Below are positions 7,877 through 15,570 of a DNA stretch of 42,629 nucleotides, piece by piece. A program made the position numbers and the translations under genes. The first letter of the stretch is position 1. Each line of letters begins with the position of its first letter. The stretch comes from Planctomycetota bacterium (GTDB lineage Bacteria > Planctomycetota > MHYJ01 > JACPRB01). The notes beneath the pieces are model-generated. The model saw only the letters and a program-made list of their open reading frames with translations. It searched no databases and was not told the DNA's origin. The stretch lies in assembly GCA_016190155.1 (NCBI GenBank), contig JACPRB010000327.1, positions 1 through 42,629 on the forward strand, read 5' to 3'.

Positions 7877-8611
7877 CTACTGGACGATCCGCCCTTCCCG
7901 CCGGCGCGCGTCCAACCATTCCCGAAAGAGAATCTCCGAGACCTCCGCGCGCAAGCCGTCGTCCAACACCGCCCGACGCACTTCCTCCACTCGGACGATC
8001 TCCCAACCCTCGTCGGTCCCGAACGGTCCCACGACGTCGCCCGGCGCCGCCGTGAAGACCCGCGCCTCCTCCGTCTCGTCCAGGTCGCGCGGACGCACCC
8101 ATCCTCCCAACTCACGATCCAGCGAATGCCGGCGCGCCAGCGCCCCGAAATCCTGACCGTCGTCCGTCACCTGGCTGAGGAGCTCCGCCGCCACTTCCCT
8201 TTTGTCGACCACGATCCGCGAGATGAGCGCCTCGTCGAAGTCATGGCGGTGCTCGACGAAGTACTTCTCCACCGCCGCCGGCGACGCCACGCCAGCGACG
8301 AGCTTCGCCTCCAGCGCGCGCCCCTCGAGCTCTCCCTCCAAATCCTCCAAAGTCAGCCCGTTCTCCGCCAGCCATCGCTCCGTGTCCTCCACGCGATCCA
8401 GGCCGCGCTCCGCCCGAAACGAATCGACCGCCCGCTGCAGCTCCTCATCCGAGAGGGATAGGCCGCGCTGCTCCGCCGCTTCCAGAACCAGCGCGCGCCG
8501 AACGGCGCCTTCGACGAGCGCGGCGTACGCCCCATCGACCTTCAGTCGCACCAAGACTTCCACAAAGGACACGGCACGGCCGTTGACCGTGATGATGGGG
8601 CTGTCGCGCAT
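7877..8611 (-). CDS. Parvulin-type peptidyl-prolyl isomerase-like protein
   Basis: A 244-residue protein. The start ATG 8611 follows AAGGAG at nine bases; the reading frame extends further upstream but only through repeat sequence. It begins with IITVNGRAVSFVEVLVRLKV without a signal peptide. Residues about 15-125 form an all-helical SurA/PrsA N-domain-like region (LSLSDEELQRAVDSFR, WLAENGLTLEDLEGELEGR). Residues about 135-225 resemble a PpiC/parvulin domain (DFGALARRHSLDRELGGWV, AAPGDVVGPFGTDEGWEIVRV). Proteins of this kind commonly accompany C39-peptidase ABC exporters and HlyD adaptors in peptide-secretion loci. It is divergent from the exporter gene with only 76 bp between starts. It may hold or present the small peptides encoded downstream; that role is inferred. 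Confidence 0.8.
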   Translation of the reverse strand: MRDSPIITVNGRAVSFVEVLVRLKVDGAYAALVEGAVRRALVLEAAEQRGLSLSDEELQRAVDSFRAERGLDRVEDTERWLAENGLTLEDLEGELEGRALEAKLVAGVASPAAVEKYFVEHRHDFDEALISRIVVDKREVAAELLSQVTDDGQDFGALARRHSLDRELGGWVRPRDLDETEEARVFTAAPGDVVGPFGTDEGWEIVRVEEVRRAVLDDGLRAEVSEILFREWLDARRREGRIVQ

Positions 8612-8645
8612 GCTCGTCGTCTCCTTGCAAGTCCCGGGTCCCGCC

Positions 8646-8684
8646 ACGAACCGATGAACGGCCGAACCGGTGAACTGATGAGAT
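8646..8684. repeat. Short block of GAACGG-type repeats
   Basis: GAACCGATGAACGGCC and GAACCGGTGAAC units lie in the divergent promoter region between the isomerase and exporter genes. They are the same repeat type as at 13829-14252 and 39846-39883. Confidence 0.5.
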
Positions 8685-8687
8685 GAT

Positions 8688-11600
8688 ATGCTTACCGCGA
8701 TGCGCCAGCTACGCCAATTCCTCCGAGAGCTGGCCCCCTTCTCGCCGCTGTCGGACGAAGACGTGCAAACACTCGCGACATCGGCCGACCTCATCCAGGT
8801 CCCCTTCGGCGAGAAGATCTTCTCCGAAGGAGACGCGGCCGACGGAATGTACGTCGTCTATTCCGGCCGCGTGAAAATCGTCGCGAGCGACCGCGGAGGC
8901 AACGAAATCGTCCTGGCGGCGCTATCCGCGGGCGAACACTTCGGCGAACAGGCGGTGCTGACCGGCGCGCCGCGATCCGCCAAGGCGCGAGCGGCGGACG
9001 ATTCGGCGCTCGTACGCATCGACGCGGCCGCCCTGCGACGGGTGCTCGCGGGAAATCCCGGCCTGCAGCGCTACTTCCAGGAGCACCTCAACCACCTGGG
9101 CGTACACAACTTCCTGAAGCTCTTGACGGGACTCGGCAGCGCGCTCACGCCCGCCGACGTCCGCGCCATGCTCGAGGAACTCGAGATCGAGGCGCACGCC
9201 GCGGGCGAGACGGTCCTGCGTCAAGGCGACCCGCCGGGCGCGTTCCACATCGTCCGCGAAGGACGGCTGCGGACGGTGCGAACGAGGACCGACGGTCAGG
9301 AAGAGCCGCCCGGAGCGATCCTCGAGGGCGAGTTCTTCGGACACCTCTCGATCCTGGATAACCAGACGCAGCCCTGCTCGGTGGTCGCGGCGACCGCCTG
9401 CACGCTGTTCCGACTCAAGCGCGAGCGGTTCGTCGAGCTGCTGCAGAAGTCCCAGCGCATGAAGACGTTCTTCGAGGAGCGCGCGTCCAAATTCCGGTCC
9501 AGCCGCGGCGAACCGCCGCCTCCCGCACCGGCACCGACGGCGATGCGCGCGCCGATTCCGTCCGAGGAGGCGCCCACCCCGCCCCGCGAACGGCGCCACG
9601 GCCGCTTCGTCCCGTTGCAGCAGCACGACGAAACGGATTGCGGAGCGGCGTGCCTGGCGATGATCAGCGGGTTTCACGGCGTGCGCCTGAGCCTGGCCCG
9701 CGCGCGCGACCTGTGCAACGTCTCCGTCGAGGGCTCCTCGCTCAACAGCATCGCGGAAGCGGCGGAAGGCCTCGGATTCCGCACGCGCGGAATCGCCGCC
9801 TCGTACGACTCGATGACGACCGCGGAGCTGCCGGCCATCGTCCACTGGGACGGCTTCCACTTCGTGGTGCTCGTGGACGCGGACGCGCGACGCGCGACGA
9901 TCGCCGATCCCGCCCTCGGCGTCCTCACGAAGATGCCGCGCGAGGAATTCGAGCGCCACTGGACCGGGCGAGCGCTGCTGCTGTCGCCGACGGGATCGCT
10001 GGCCAATGTGCGGCCGGCGCAGACGAGCCTGGCGCGCTTCCGGCCGCTCCTGTCGCCGCACGCGTGGCTCCTCGTCGAGATCCTGATGGCGTCGCTCTTC
10101 CTCGACCTCTTCGGCCTGGCGCCCGCGTTCTTCACGCAGGTGATCGTGGATCGCGTCGTCGTCCATCAGAACAAGAGTCTGCTGGCGCTCATCGCGGCCG
10201 GCATGCTCGTCATCACCGTCGCGGGCATCCTGATGTCGGCGCTGCGGGCGTATCTGGTGACGCACCTGAGCGCGAAGATCGATCTCAAGATGCTCATCCA
10301 CTTCTGTGACCACGTCCTCAGTCTGCCGATGCGCTTCTTCGCGCTGCGCAAGACGGGCGACCTGCTGACGCGATTCCACGAGAACTCGCGCCTACGGGAG
10401 ATGATGACGGACGCGACGATCAGCGTGCTGCTCGACACGGTGCTCATCGGGGTCTACCTCGGCGTGATGTTCTTCTACAACGCCAAGCTCGCCCTGGCGA
10501 CGCTGGCGTTCCTGCCCCTCTTCGCGCTGCTGACGCTGGCCTTCACGCCGGCCTTCCGCGCGCTCAACCGCAAGGCCTTCGCCGCGAAGGGCGAGCAGGA
10601 CTCCTGCCTCGTGGAAACCGTGACCGGCGTGGAAACGGTCAAGGCGCTGGCCATCGAGCGGCCGATGCGCTGGAAGTGGGAGAACCTCTTCGTCAAGTAC
10701 CTCAACCTCGACTTCCGCAGCAACATGACCGCGGTGGCGTACTCGTCGCTCAGCCGCCTGCTCAAATCGCTCAGCTCCGTCGTGCTGCTGTGGTACGGGG
10801 CGACGCTCGTCATCGAGGGACAGATGAGCATCGGCCAGCTCATGGCGTTCAACGCGCTCATCGGCAGCGTCCTCATGCCGATCGCGAGCCTCGTAGGCCT
10901 CTGGGAGGACCTGCAACAGATGCTCGTCTCCGTCGAGCGCCTGAACGAAATCCTCGACACGGATACCGAGGCGGCGAAGATGCGCGGCGCGCCCGTCCCG
11001 CTGGCGGAGGTGCAGGGTCACGTGAAGCTCGATCGCGTGTTCTTCCGCTACGGCGGCTCGGATTCGCCGTGGGTGCTCAAGAGCGTCTCGCTGGAGGTGC
11101 ACCCCGGCGAGACGGCGGCCCTCGTGGGCCGCAGCGGCTGCGGGAAAACGACCTTGGCGAAGCTCCTCTTGCGGCTGCACGACCCGACGGAGGGGCGGAT
11201 CCTCCTGGACGGACAGGACCTGGCCACGGTGAGCCCGCACGCGCTGCGCCGGCAGGTCGGCGTCGTGCTGCAGGAGAGCGTGCTCTTCAGCGGGACGATC
11301 CGCGAGAACATCGCGCTGGGAGAGGCGGACCCGGACATCAAGCGCGTCATCGAGGCGGCGCGGCTGGCCAACGCGCACGATTTCATCAGCGCGCTGCCGA
11401 TGAGCTACGACACGCCCGTCGGCGAACGCGGCGTCACGCTGTCGGGCGGCCAGCGGCAGCGGCTCTGCCTGGCGCGCATGATCTACCGCGATCCGCGACT
11501 CGTGATCCTCGACGAGGCCACGAGCGCGCTTGACACGGAGAGCGAGCGGGCGATCCAGCGGAGCCTGGGGACGCTGCTGAAAGGACGCACGGCGCTCGTC

Positions 11601-11747
11601 ATCGCGCACCGGATCAGCACGGTGCGCCACGCGGACCGGATCTTCGTGCTGGACAACGGCGCGCTGGCGGAGGAAGGGACGCACGTCGAGCTGATGTCGA
11701 AGAAAGGACTGTACAGCTACCTGGCGGGGCAACAGCTGGATCTATGA
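8688..11747 (+). CDS. C39-peptidase ABC exporter with two cyclic-nucleotide-binding domains
   Basis: A 1019-residue protein that should cleave double-glycine leaders and export the released peptide across the inner membrane. Order of domains: cNMP-binding (CAP_ED-like) at about 12-125 (FSEGDAADGMYVVYSGRVKI), a second at about 143-255 (RQGDPPGAFHIVREGRL), a Pro-rich linker, peptidase C39 at about 303-432, six TM segments at about 445-745, then the ATPase. The peptidase triad is visible: Cys318 in DETDCGAAC, His391 in WDGFHFVV and Asp407 in IADPA. The ATPase has Walker A GRSGCGKT (814-821), signature LSGGQRQ (918-924), Walker B LVILDEATS with Asp942, and the switch VIAHR. All key residues are intact. 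ATG 8688 (or in-frame ATG 8700) lacks a clear ribosome site. It overlaps the HlyD gene by four bases (ATGA), so the two are translationally coupled. Confidence 0.93.
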   Translation: MLTAMRQLRQFLRELAPFSPLSDEDVQTLATSADLIQVPFGEKIFSEGDAADGMYVVYSGRVKIVASDRGGNEIVLAALSAGEHFGEQAVLTGAPRSAKARAADDSALVRIDAAALRRVLAGNPGLQRYFQEHLNHLGVHNFLKLLTGLGSALTPADVRAMLEELEIEAHAAGETVLRQGDPPGAFHIVREGRLRTVRTRTDGQEEPPGAILEGEFFGHLSILDNQTQPCSVVAATACTLFRLKRERFVELLQKSQRMKTFFEERASKFRSSRGEPPPPAPAPTAMRAPIPSEEAPTPPRERRHGRFVPLQQHDETDCGAACLAMISGFHGVRLSLARARDLCNVSVEGSSLNSIAEAAEGLGFRTRGIAASYDSMTTAELPAIVHWDGFHFVVLVDADARRATIADPALGVLTKMPREEFERHWTGRALLLSPTGSLANVRPAQTSLARFRPLLSPHAWLLVEILMASLFLDLFGLAPAFFTQVIVDRVVVHQNKSLLALIAAGMLVITVAGILMSALRAYLVTHLSAKIDLKMLIHFCDHVLSLPMRFFALRKTGDLLTRFHENSRLREMMTDATISVLLDTVLIGVYLGVMFFYNAKLALATLAFLPLFALLTLAFTPAFRALNRKAFAAKGEQDSCLVETVTGVETVKALAIERPMRWKWENLFVKYLNLDFRSNMTAVAYSSLSRLLKSLSSVVLLWYGATLVIEGQMSIGQLMAFNALIGSVLMPIASLVGLWEDLQQMLVSVERLNEILDTDTEAAKMRGAPVPLAEVQGHVKLDRVFFRYGGSDSPWVLKSVSLEVHPGETAALVGRSGCGKTTLAKLLLRLHDPTEGRILLDGQDLATVSPHALRRQVGVVLQESVLFSGTIRENIALGEADPDIKRVIEAARLANAHDFISALPMSYDTPVGERGVTLSGGQRQRLCLARMIYRDPRLVILDEATSALDTESERAIQRSLGTLLKGRTALVIAHRISTVRHADRIFVLDNGALAEEGTHVELMSKKGLYSYLAGQQLDL

Positions 11748-13816
11748 CGAACCCGGGCGGATACCTGATCGGACAAATCGCGCTGCGCGAGGGGCTCATC
11801 GCGCAGGCGCAGCTGGACGAGTGCCTGCGCGAGCAGGCGGCGACGGATCCGCCGCGCCCGCTGGGTCAGCTGCTCGTCGAGAAAGGGCGTCTCACGGCGG
11901 AGCAGCTGCGGCGAGTGATCGAGATCCGATCGAAGCAGCTCGAGGAGATCGACGCGGCGACGCGGATGAGCCGGCAGGACTCCATCTTCGGCTCCGTCGC
12001 GGTGTCGCTGGGGTTCGTGTCGCCGCAGCGGCTCAACGAGTGCCTTCGCGAGCAGGAGCTGCTGGCGCGCAAGGGAGTCAACAAGCGGTTGGGCCGGATC
12101 ATGCACGAGCGCGGCTATCTGACGTCCGAGAAGATCCGGCAGGTGCTGGAGATGCAGCGCAAGCGGGTGCTCTTCTGCCCCATCTGCGAGCGGCTGTTCA
12201 ACGTGACGGGCGGAACGGAGCGGCCGGAGACGTGCGTCGGGTGCGGCGGGCCGCTCATCGAGGGGCATTCGTATGTGGCCCTGGAGCCGGAGGAGGTCGT
12301 CTCGCCGGACGCCGCTCCCGAGAGACCGCCGGTCAAGCGCGAGGCGGAGGTCGTGCAGGAGCGCGTCGGAGAGGCGAGCCTGCCGGTGACGCGCGAGGCG
12401 AGCGAGGTCTTCGGACGCGTGCCGCCGGTCATCGCCCGGTCGCTGGTCTACATCGTGCTCGGGACGTTCGCCGTCGGGCTGGTTTGGGCGTGGCTGGGAA
12501 AGGTGGACGTCGTCGTGGAGGCGGACGCGATCCTCGTGCCGCGCGGGTACGTGCAGAAGGTGACGGCGCCGCTGGCGGGAGAGGTCGCGGAAGAGCCGGT
12601 GATCGCCGACGGCGCGCGCGTGGCGAAGGGCGACCGGCTGCTCGTGCTCAAGTCGCGTGACGCGCTCGTCGAAGAGGCGGAGCGACGCCGATTGGAGGAG
12701 GAACTCCGAGAGTCGGAGGGGGCGCTGGAGCGCTTCCGTCAGAAGAAGGAATCGGTGGACCAGAAGCGGAAGCTGCTGGAAGTGCGGGTCGCCGGGCTGG
12801 AGACGCTCAACGCGACCACGCGAGAGTATCTGACGGGGCGGCTGGCGGAGGAGGCGAAGCTGGCGGTGGAGCGCGCGCGGAACGAAGTCGAGAGGGCCAC
12901 GGGGGCGCTGGCGTCGGCCCGCGAGGATCTGTCGTTCAAGGAGCGCGCGGCGGAGCGCGCGGAGCGGGAGCACGAGGCGAACCGGAAGCTGCTGGAGCAG
13001 AATCTGATCTCGGAGCAGGCCTTTCGGGAGAGCGAGGGCCGGTTGGAGGCGGCCGGGGCGGCGGCGGCCTCGGCGCGCGGCGAGGTCGCGAAGCTGGAGC
13101 GGGAGGCGCAGGGATTGCAGACGGAGGTTCGACAGAAGGAGCTCGAGTTCGAGCGCCGGAAGGCGGACCAGGAGAAGGAGATACTGGAGAACGAGGCGTC
13201 GATCGGGTCTCTGCGGGCGGAGAAGCTGCAGGCGGAGATCGAGTTGCGCGCGGAAGAGGAGGGGTTGGAAGCGAAGCGGCGCGACGCGCAGGCAAGGCTG
13301 GCGAGGGCGCGGCTGATCGCGGAGAGCCGGTTCGTCTCTCACGAGAATCTGGGGGACGGCCGCATCGCGATCCTGGCGCCGGCGGACGGGGTGCTCACGA
13401 GCGCGGCGGTTCGACGGCGGGGAGAGATCGTCGCGGCGGGCCAGATGCTGGCGACGATCGCGCCGCTGGAAGCGCCGGTCATAGCGGAGCTTCGCGTGCA
13501 GAATCGGGACATCGGTTTTGTGCGGGTGGCGCAGGAAGTGAAGCTGCTTTACGAAGCGTTCCCGTATCAGGAGTACGGCGTCCAGAGAGGAAGAGTGCGG
13601 GCGGTGGCGCCGGACGCGGTGATGGATGCGCAGCTGGGGCCGGTCTACACGGTTGAGGTGGATCTGGTGGATCGGTCGATCCGCCTCGGGGGCGAGGAGC
13701 GGGTCTTGGGGTATGGCTTGAAGGCGCGGGCGCAGATCGTGACGGAGCGCAAGAGCCTCCTGTCCTATCTGCTGAAGCCGTTCGCGGACTTGGCGGACCA
13801 GGCGACGGCGCGCTGA
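11744..13816 (+). CDS. HlyD-family adaptor with GspE-N-like repeats and zinc ribbon
   Basis: A 690-residue protein and the expected periplasmic adaptor of the preceding exporter (four-base ATGA overlap). Two GspE/MshE N-terminal-like helical repeats come first (about 5-70 and 82-140: IGQIALREGLIAQAQLDECL, RLGRIMHERGYLTSEKIRQV). A zinc ribbon follows (CPIC 145-148, CVGC 164-167), then a charged linker. A single transmembrane helix at about 229-250 leads to the periplasmic HlyD barrel (VEADAILVPRGYVQKVTAPL). A coiled coil follows from about 300 to 530, then the second half of the barrel (ILAPADGVLTSAAVRRRGE) and a C-terminal beta-domain. Ordinary HlyD proteins are about 400-480 residues and begin just before the TM helix. 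The cytoplasmic extension is the odd part and may link the exporter to a cytoplasmic partner or signal. No TolC-like gene is in the window. Confidence 0.88.
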   Translation: MTNPGGYLIGQIALREGLIAQAQLDECLREQAATDPPRPLGQLLVEKGRLTAEQLRRVIEIRSKQLEEIDAATRMSRQDSIFGSVAVSLGFVSPQRLNECLREQELLARKGVNKRLGRIMHERGYLTSEKIRQVLEMQRKRVLFCPICERLFNVTGGTERPETCVGCGGPLIEGHSYVALEPEEVVSPDAAPERPPVKREAEVVQERVGEASLPVTREASEVFGRVPPVIARSLVYIVLGTFAVGLVWAWLGKVDVVVEADAILVPRGYVQKVTAPLAGEVAEEPVIADGARVAKGDRLLVLKSRDALVEEAERRRLEEELRESEGALERFRQKKESVDQKRKLLEVRVAGLETLNATTREYLTGRLAEEAKLAVERARNEVERATGALASAREDLSFKERAAERAEREHEANRKLLEQNLISEQAFRESEGRLEAAGAAAASARGEVAKLEREAQGLQTEVRQKELEFERRKADQEKEILENEASIGSLRAEKLQAEIELRAEEEGLEAKRRDAQARLARARLIAESRFVSHENLGDGRIAILAPADGVLTSAAVRRRGEIVAAGQMLATIAPLEAPVIAELRVQNRDIGFVRVAQEVKLLYEAFPYQEYGVQRGRVRAVAPDAVMDAQLGPVYTVEVDLVDRSIRLGGEERVLGYGLKARAQIVTERKSLLSYLLKPFADLADQATAR

Positions 13817-13828
13817 GCGCCGGGAGTA

Positions 13829-14252
13829 GGCGTTCACCCGTTCATCGGTTTATCCGTTCACTCGTTCTAGCGTTCTTCCGTTCAGGACACCCCGAAACGC
13901 TCACCGGCAGCGGATCGCACGCGTTAGGCAGAACTGAGCGGCGGAGGACAGCAATGGGGACGTTCGAACGGAAGAACGGGCGAACGGGGCAACCGCTGAA
14001 CGATTACGACTCTGGGACGGGACTCTTGAGCGGATGAACGGGTGAACGTTCGAACGGATGAACGGTTGCCGTCGGGGTAACCGTTCACCGGTTCACCCGT
14101 TCATCCGTTCGCCCGTTCCTGGCTTCTGGTCCGTGCGGGCATCCGTTCTCCGCTGGCCGCACACGACCTTTTGCAAGGGCCTTCGAGCGCAGGAACGGGT
14201 AAACGCGAGAACCGGTGAACGGAAGAACGAATGAACGGCTGAACGGTTACCC
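13829..14252. repeat. GAACGG-type degenerate repeat region in both orientations
   Basis: Four blocks of 7-8-bp units alternate in orientation: TTC-type at about 13829-13877, GAAC-type at 13965-14068, TTC-type at 14082-14116, GAAC-type at 14190-14252. Typical units are ATGAACGG, GTGAACGG and their complements. Adjacent blocks can pair into long hairpins. The 558-bp space 13817-14374 between the adaptor and the first small peptide gene contains no other gene that I can support. The units are not separated by unique spacers, so this is not a CRISPR array. Confidence 0.8.
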
Positions 14253-14374
14253 GTCGGGAATGTAGGCGTCGCCACAGAAACGTCCGGCCACGCACGTAAC
14301 TCATTGGACGCCAGTACGACTCCCTGTGGCCTGTCGCTTGCGGGAAGACAGGACTACCTGCTGATGGAGAGCAC

Positions 14375-14539
14375 GTGTCAGACAAGGACGAACTTCGCGT
14401 GGATGCGAAGGAACGGCGCCATGGGCGCACCTCCCCGCGCAAGCTCAGCCAGGCGACGAGGAAGCTGTCGCGCGAGGAGCGGAAGAAGACGATGGGCGGC
14501 GGGGGGAGGTCGGCCCACCGATGGGCGGATGCCGGGTAG
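14375..14539 (+). CDS. Double-glycine leader peptide 1 (short core)
   Basis: A 54-residue ORF starting at GTG 14375 with GGAG six bases upstream. A 42-residue, very basic leader ends in LSREERKKTMGG, which fits the classical double-glycine leader consensus LSxxELxxIxGG (Leu at -12, Ser at -11, Glu at -8, Thr at -4, Gly-Gly at -2/-1). Cleavage by the C39 peptidase would release the 12-residue core GGRSAHRWADAG; cleavage one or two glycines later is also possible. It is the first of five tandem ORFs of this design and is closest to peptide 2 (shared LSR, T-x-GG, GG-x-SA and terminal DAG). Function is unknown: antimicrobial or signalling peptide are both open. Confidence 0.75.
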   Translation: MSDKDELRVDAKERRHGRTSPRKLSQATRKLSREERKKTMGGGGRSAHRWADAG

Positions 14540-14562
14540 ATCGGCGTCAGGGAGGACCAAGA

Positions 14563-14739
14563 ATGGACCCCAAGAACGAAATCAAGTGTCGTGAGGACGG
14601 CAAGAGTGGCGCGCTCCGCCGGCACACGCGTGTGGCCAAGCTCAAGAGGCGGCCGAGCACGCTCTCGCGAAAGCAGCAGGCGAGAACGACGGGGGGCTGC
14701 GGGGGGCTGTCGGCATATTTCGCCGAGGATGCGGGATAG
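14563..14739 (+). CDS. Double-glycine leader peptide 2 (short core)
   Basis: A 58-residue ORF starting at ATG 14563 behind GGGAGGACCAAGA. The 45-residue basic leader ends in LSRKQQARTTGG, with Leu -12, Ser -11 and Thr -4 as in peptide 1. The predicted core is CGGLSAYFAEDAG (13 residues) with one cysteine at its first position; another cysteine is in the leader (residue 9). Homology with peptide 1 over the last 25 residues is evident by eye. It begins 23 bp after the stop of peptide 1. The single N-terminal Cys of the core could form a dimer, a thioether or a lipid linkage, but no modifying enzyme is encoded nearby. Confidence 0.75.
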   Translation: MDPKNEIKCREDGKSGALRRHTRVAKLKRRPSTLSRKQQARTTGGCGGLSAYFAEDAG

Positions 14740-14753
14740 GAAGAGGTGCTGGC

Positions 14754-14942
14754 ATGGGACGGACACGATTGTCGCCGGTGTCGAAGGCCAAACCGATGCG
14801 TTCGGCCGTGCTGAAGGGGACTCGCGGCGGATTCGCCGGAGTGACGGGGCTGGCCACGAGCCTGGGACCCGTGACGCAATCCGGGTCTGGACGGGCACAG
14901 AAAGGGCGCCGCGGGAATTCCGGAAACGCCGTCTATGGGTAG
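14754..14942 (+). CDS. Double-glycine leader peptide 3 (long Gly/Arg core)
   Basis: A 62-residue ORF starting at ATG 14754 behind AGAGGTGCTGGC, 14 bp after peptide 2. The 26-residue leader ends in KPMRSAVLKGTRGG (hydrophobic at -12 and -7, Thr at -4, Gly-Gly). The core has 36 residues and is rich in Gly, Ser and Arg (starts FAGVTGLATSLGP, ends GNAVYG). The leader aligns with those of peptides 4 and 5 through RTR, KP and the Gly-Gly site. The 3' end overlaps the start of peptide 4. Confidence 0.75.
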   Translation: MGRTRLSPVSKAKPMRSAVLKGTRGGFAGVTGLATSLGPVTQSGSGRAQKGRRGNSGNAVYG

Positions 14943-15144
14943 CGGAGGGGACATCAGGCGCAGGACACGCATTTCAAAGGTCGTCTCCACGCCGAAGCCG
15001 TTGTCCGGGAACGCCATGACGCGCGTTCGCGGAGGCAACGCCGGGTTCGACACGCCCGCGAACATCCAGCGGGAGCGCCTGAGGCCCCAACCGGAGCGGC
15101 GACAGCGCGGGGCCGAGCGAGGGGACCGCACGGTGTACGGGTAA
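14935..15144 (+). CDS. Double-glycine leader peptide 4 (long Arg-rich core)
   Basis: A 69-residue ORF. ATG 14935 overlaps the TAG of peptide 3 (ATGGGTAG), which favours coupled translation. A strong GGAGGGG lies just inside the ORF (14945-14951) and precedes an ATC codon at 14953, where alignment with peptide 3 would place the true N-terminus, so the start is uncertain. The leader ends in KPLSGNAMTRVRGG (Leu -12, Ser -11, Met -7, Val -4, Gly-Gly). The predicted 35-residue core is strongly basic (NAGFDTPANIQRERL at its start) and ends DRTVYG, like the AVYG end of peptide 3. Confidence 0.7.
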   Translation: MGSGGDIRRRTRISKVVSTPKPLSGNAMTRVRGGNAGFDTPANIQRERLRPQPERRQRGAERGDRTVYG

Positions 15145-15156
15145 GGGAGCGACATT

Positions 15157-15336
15157 ATGGCACGAATCCAGATATCGACGTCCCAGGGCGGAGGCAAACC
15201 GCTGAGTCGCAGATCGATGAAGCGCGTCCACGGCGGCCAAGGGATCCTTCCCTCTCCGGGCGCGGCCATACAAAGGCCGATCGGACCCGCGCCAAGAGCG
15301 GGTCGCGGACGAATGAGCCGGGGAGTGCTGGGGTAA
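15157..15336 (+). CDS. Double-glycine leader peptide 5 (long Pro/Arg core)
   Basis: A 59-residue ORF starting at ATG 15157 behind AAGGGAGCGACATT, 12 bp after peptide 4. The 27-residue leader ends in KPLSRRSMKRVHGG, almost the same pattern as peptide 4 (KPLS, Met -7, Val -4, Gly-Gly). The 32-residue core begins QGILPSPGAAIQRPIGP and ends in MSRGVLG; it is rich in Pro, Gly and Arg and has no cysteine. Short Pro/Arg-rich cores resemble intracellularly acting antimicrobial peptides in composition, which is only suggestive. It is the last member of the tandem array, and a hairpin follows 45 bp later. Confidence 0.75.
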   Translation: MARIQISTSQGGGKPLSRRSMKRVHGGQGILPSPGAAIQRPIGPAPRAGRGRMSRGVLG

Positions 15337-15381
15337 AGGCCTGTCCGACAATAAGTGCTCAACTCCGGAGAAGAACAGACT

Positions 15382-15448
15382 GAACCGCCAAATCACCAAA
15401 GCGCCAGATTGAGCCCCTATACGCTTCCTTTTGGCGTTTTGGCGGTTC
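15382..15448. repeat. Inverted repeat of CGCCAAA type
   Basis: GAACCGCCAAA (15382-15392) pairs perfectly with TTTGGCGGTTC (15438-15448); further CGCCA/GGCG units lie between them. It is 45 bp after the last peptide gene and could end that transcript, but it lacks a T-run after the stem. It is a fourth heptamer-like inverted repeat family in this window. Confidence 0.6.
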
Positions 15449-15560
15449 TTCCCTTCCTCCATGTGATTGCATCAGTCGTCTCCAGGCCGGCGCCGCAACA
15501 GAGGCACGTGACGCCGGTACGCCGGTTCGGCCGCGGGCAGTCCGCACAGAACCGTCCCAT
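15417..15560 (-). CDS. Possible 47-residue zinc-ribbon ORF
   Basis: ATG 15560 to TAG 15417. It contains FCADC and CLCC, spaced like a small zinc ribbon (C-x2-C-x10-C-x2-C), followed by a basic tail that runs into the inverted repeat. There is no good ribosome site. It might be a remnant of a zinc-ribbon protein or a chance frame; the similar ribbon at the end of the polyferredoxin gene is notable. Confidence 0.25.
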   Translation of the reverse strand: MGRFCADCPRPNRRTGVTCLCCGAGLETTDAITWRKGRTAKTPKGSV

Positions 15561-15570
15561 AGACTCTGCA

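Noticed and set aside
13829-14252. CRISPR array
   Set aside because: The units are 7-8 bp, degenerate, in both orientations and without spacers; there are no cas genes.
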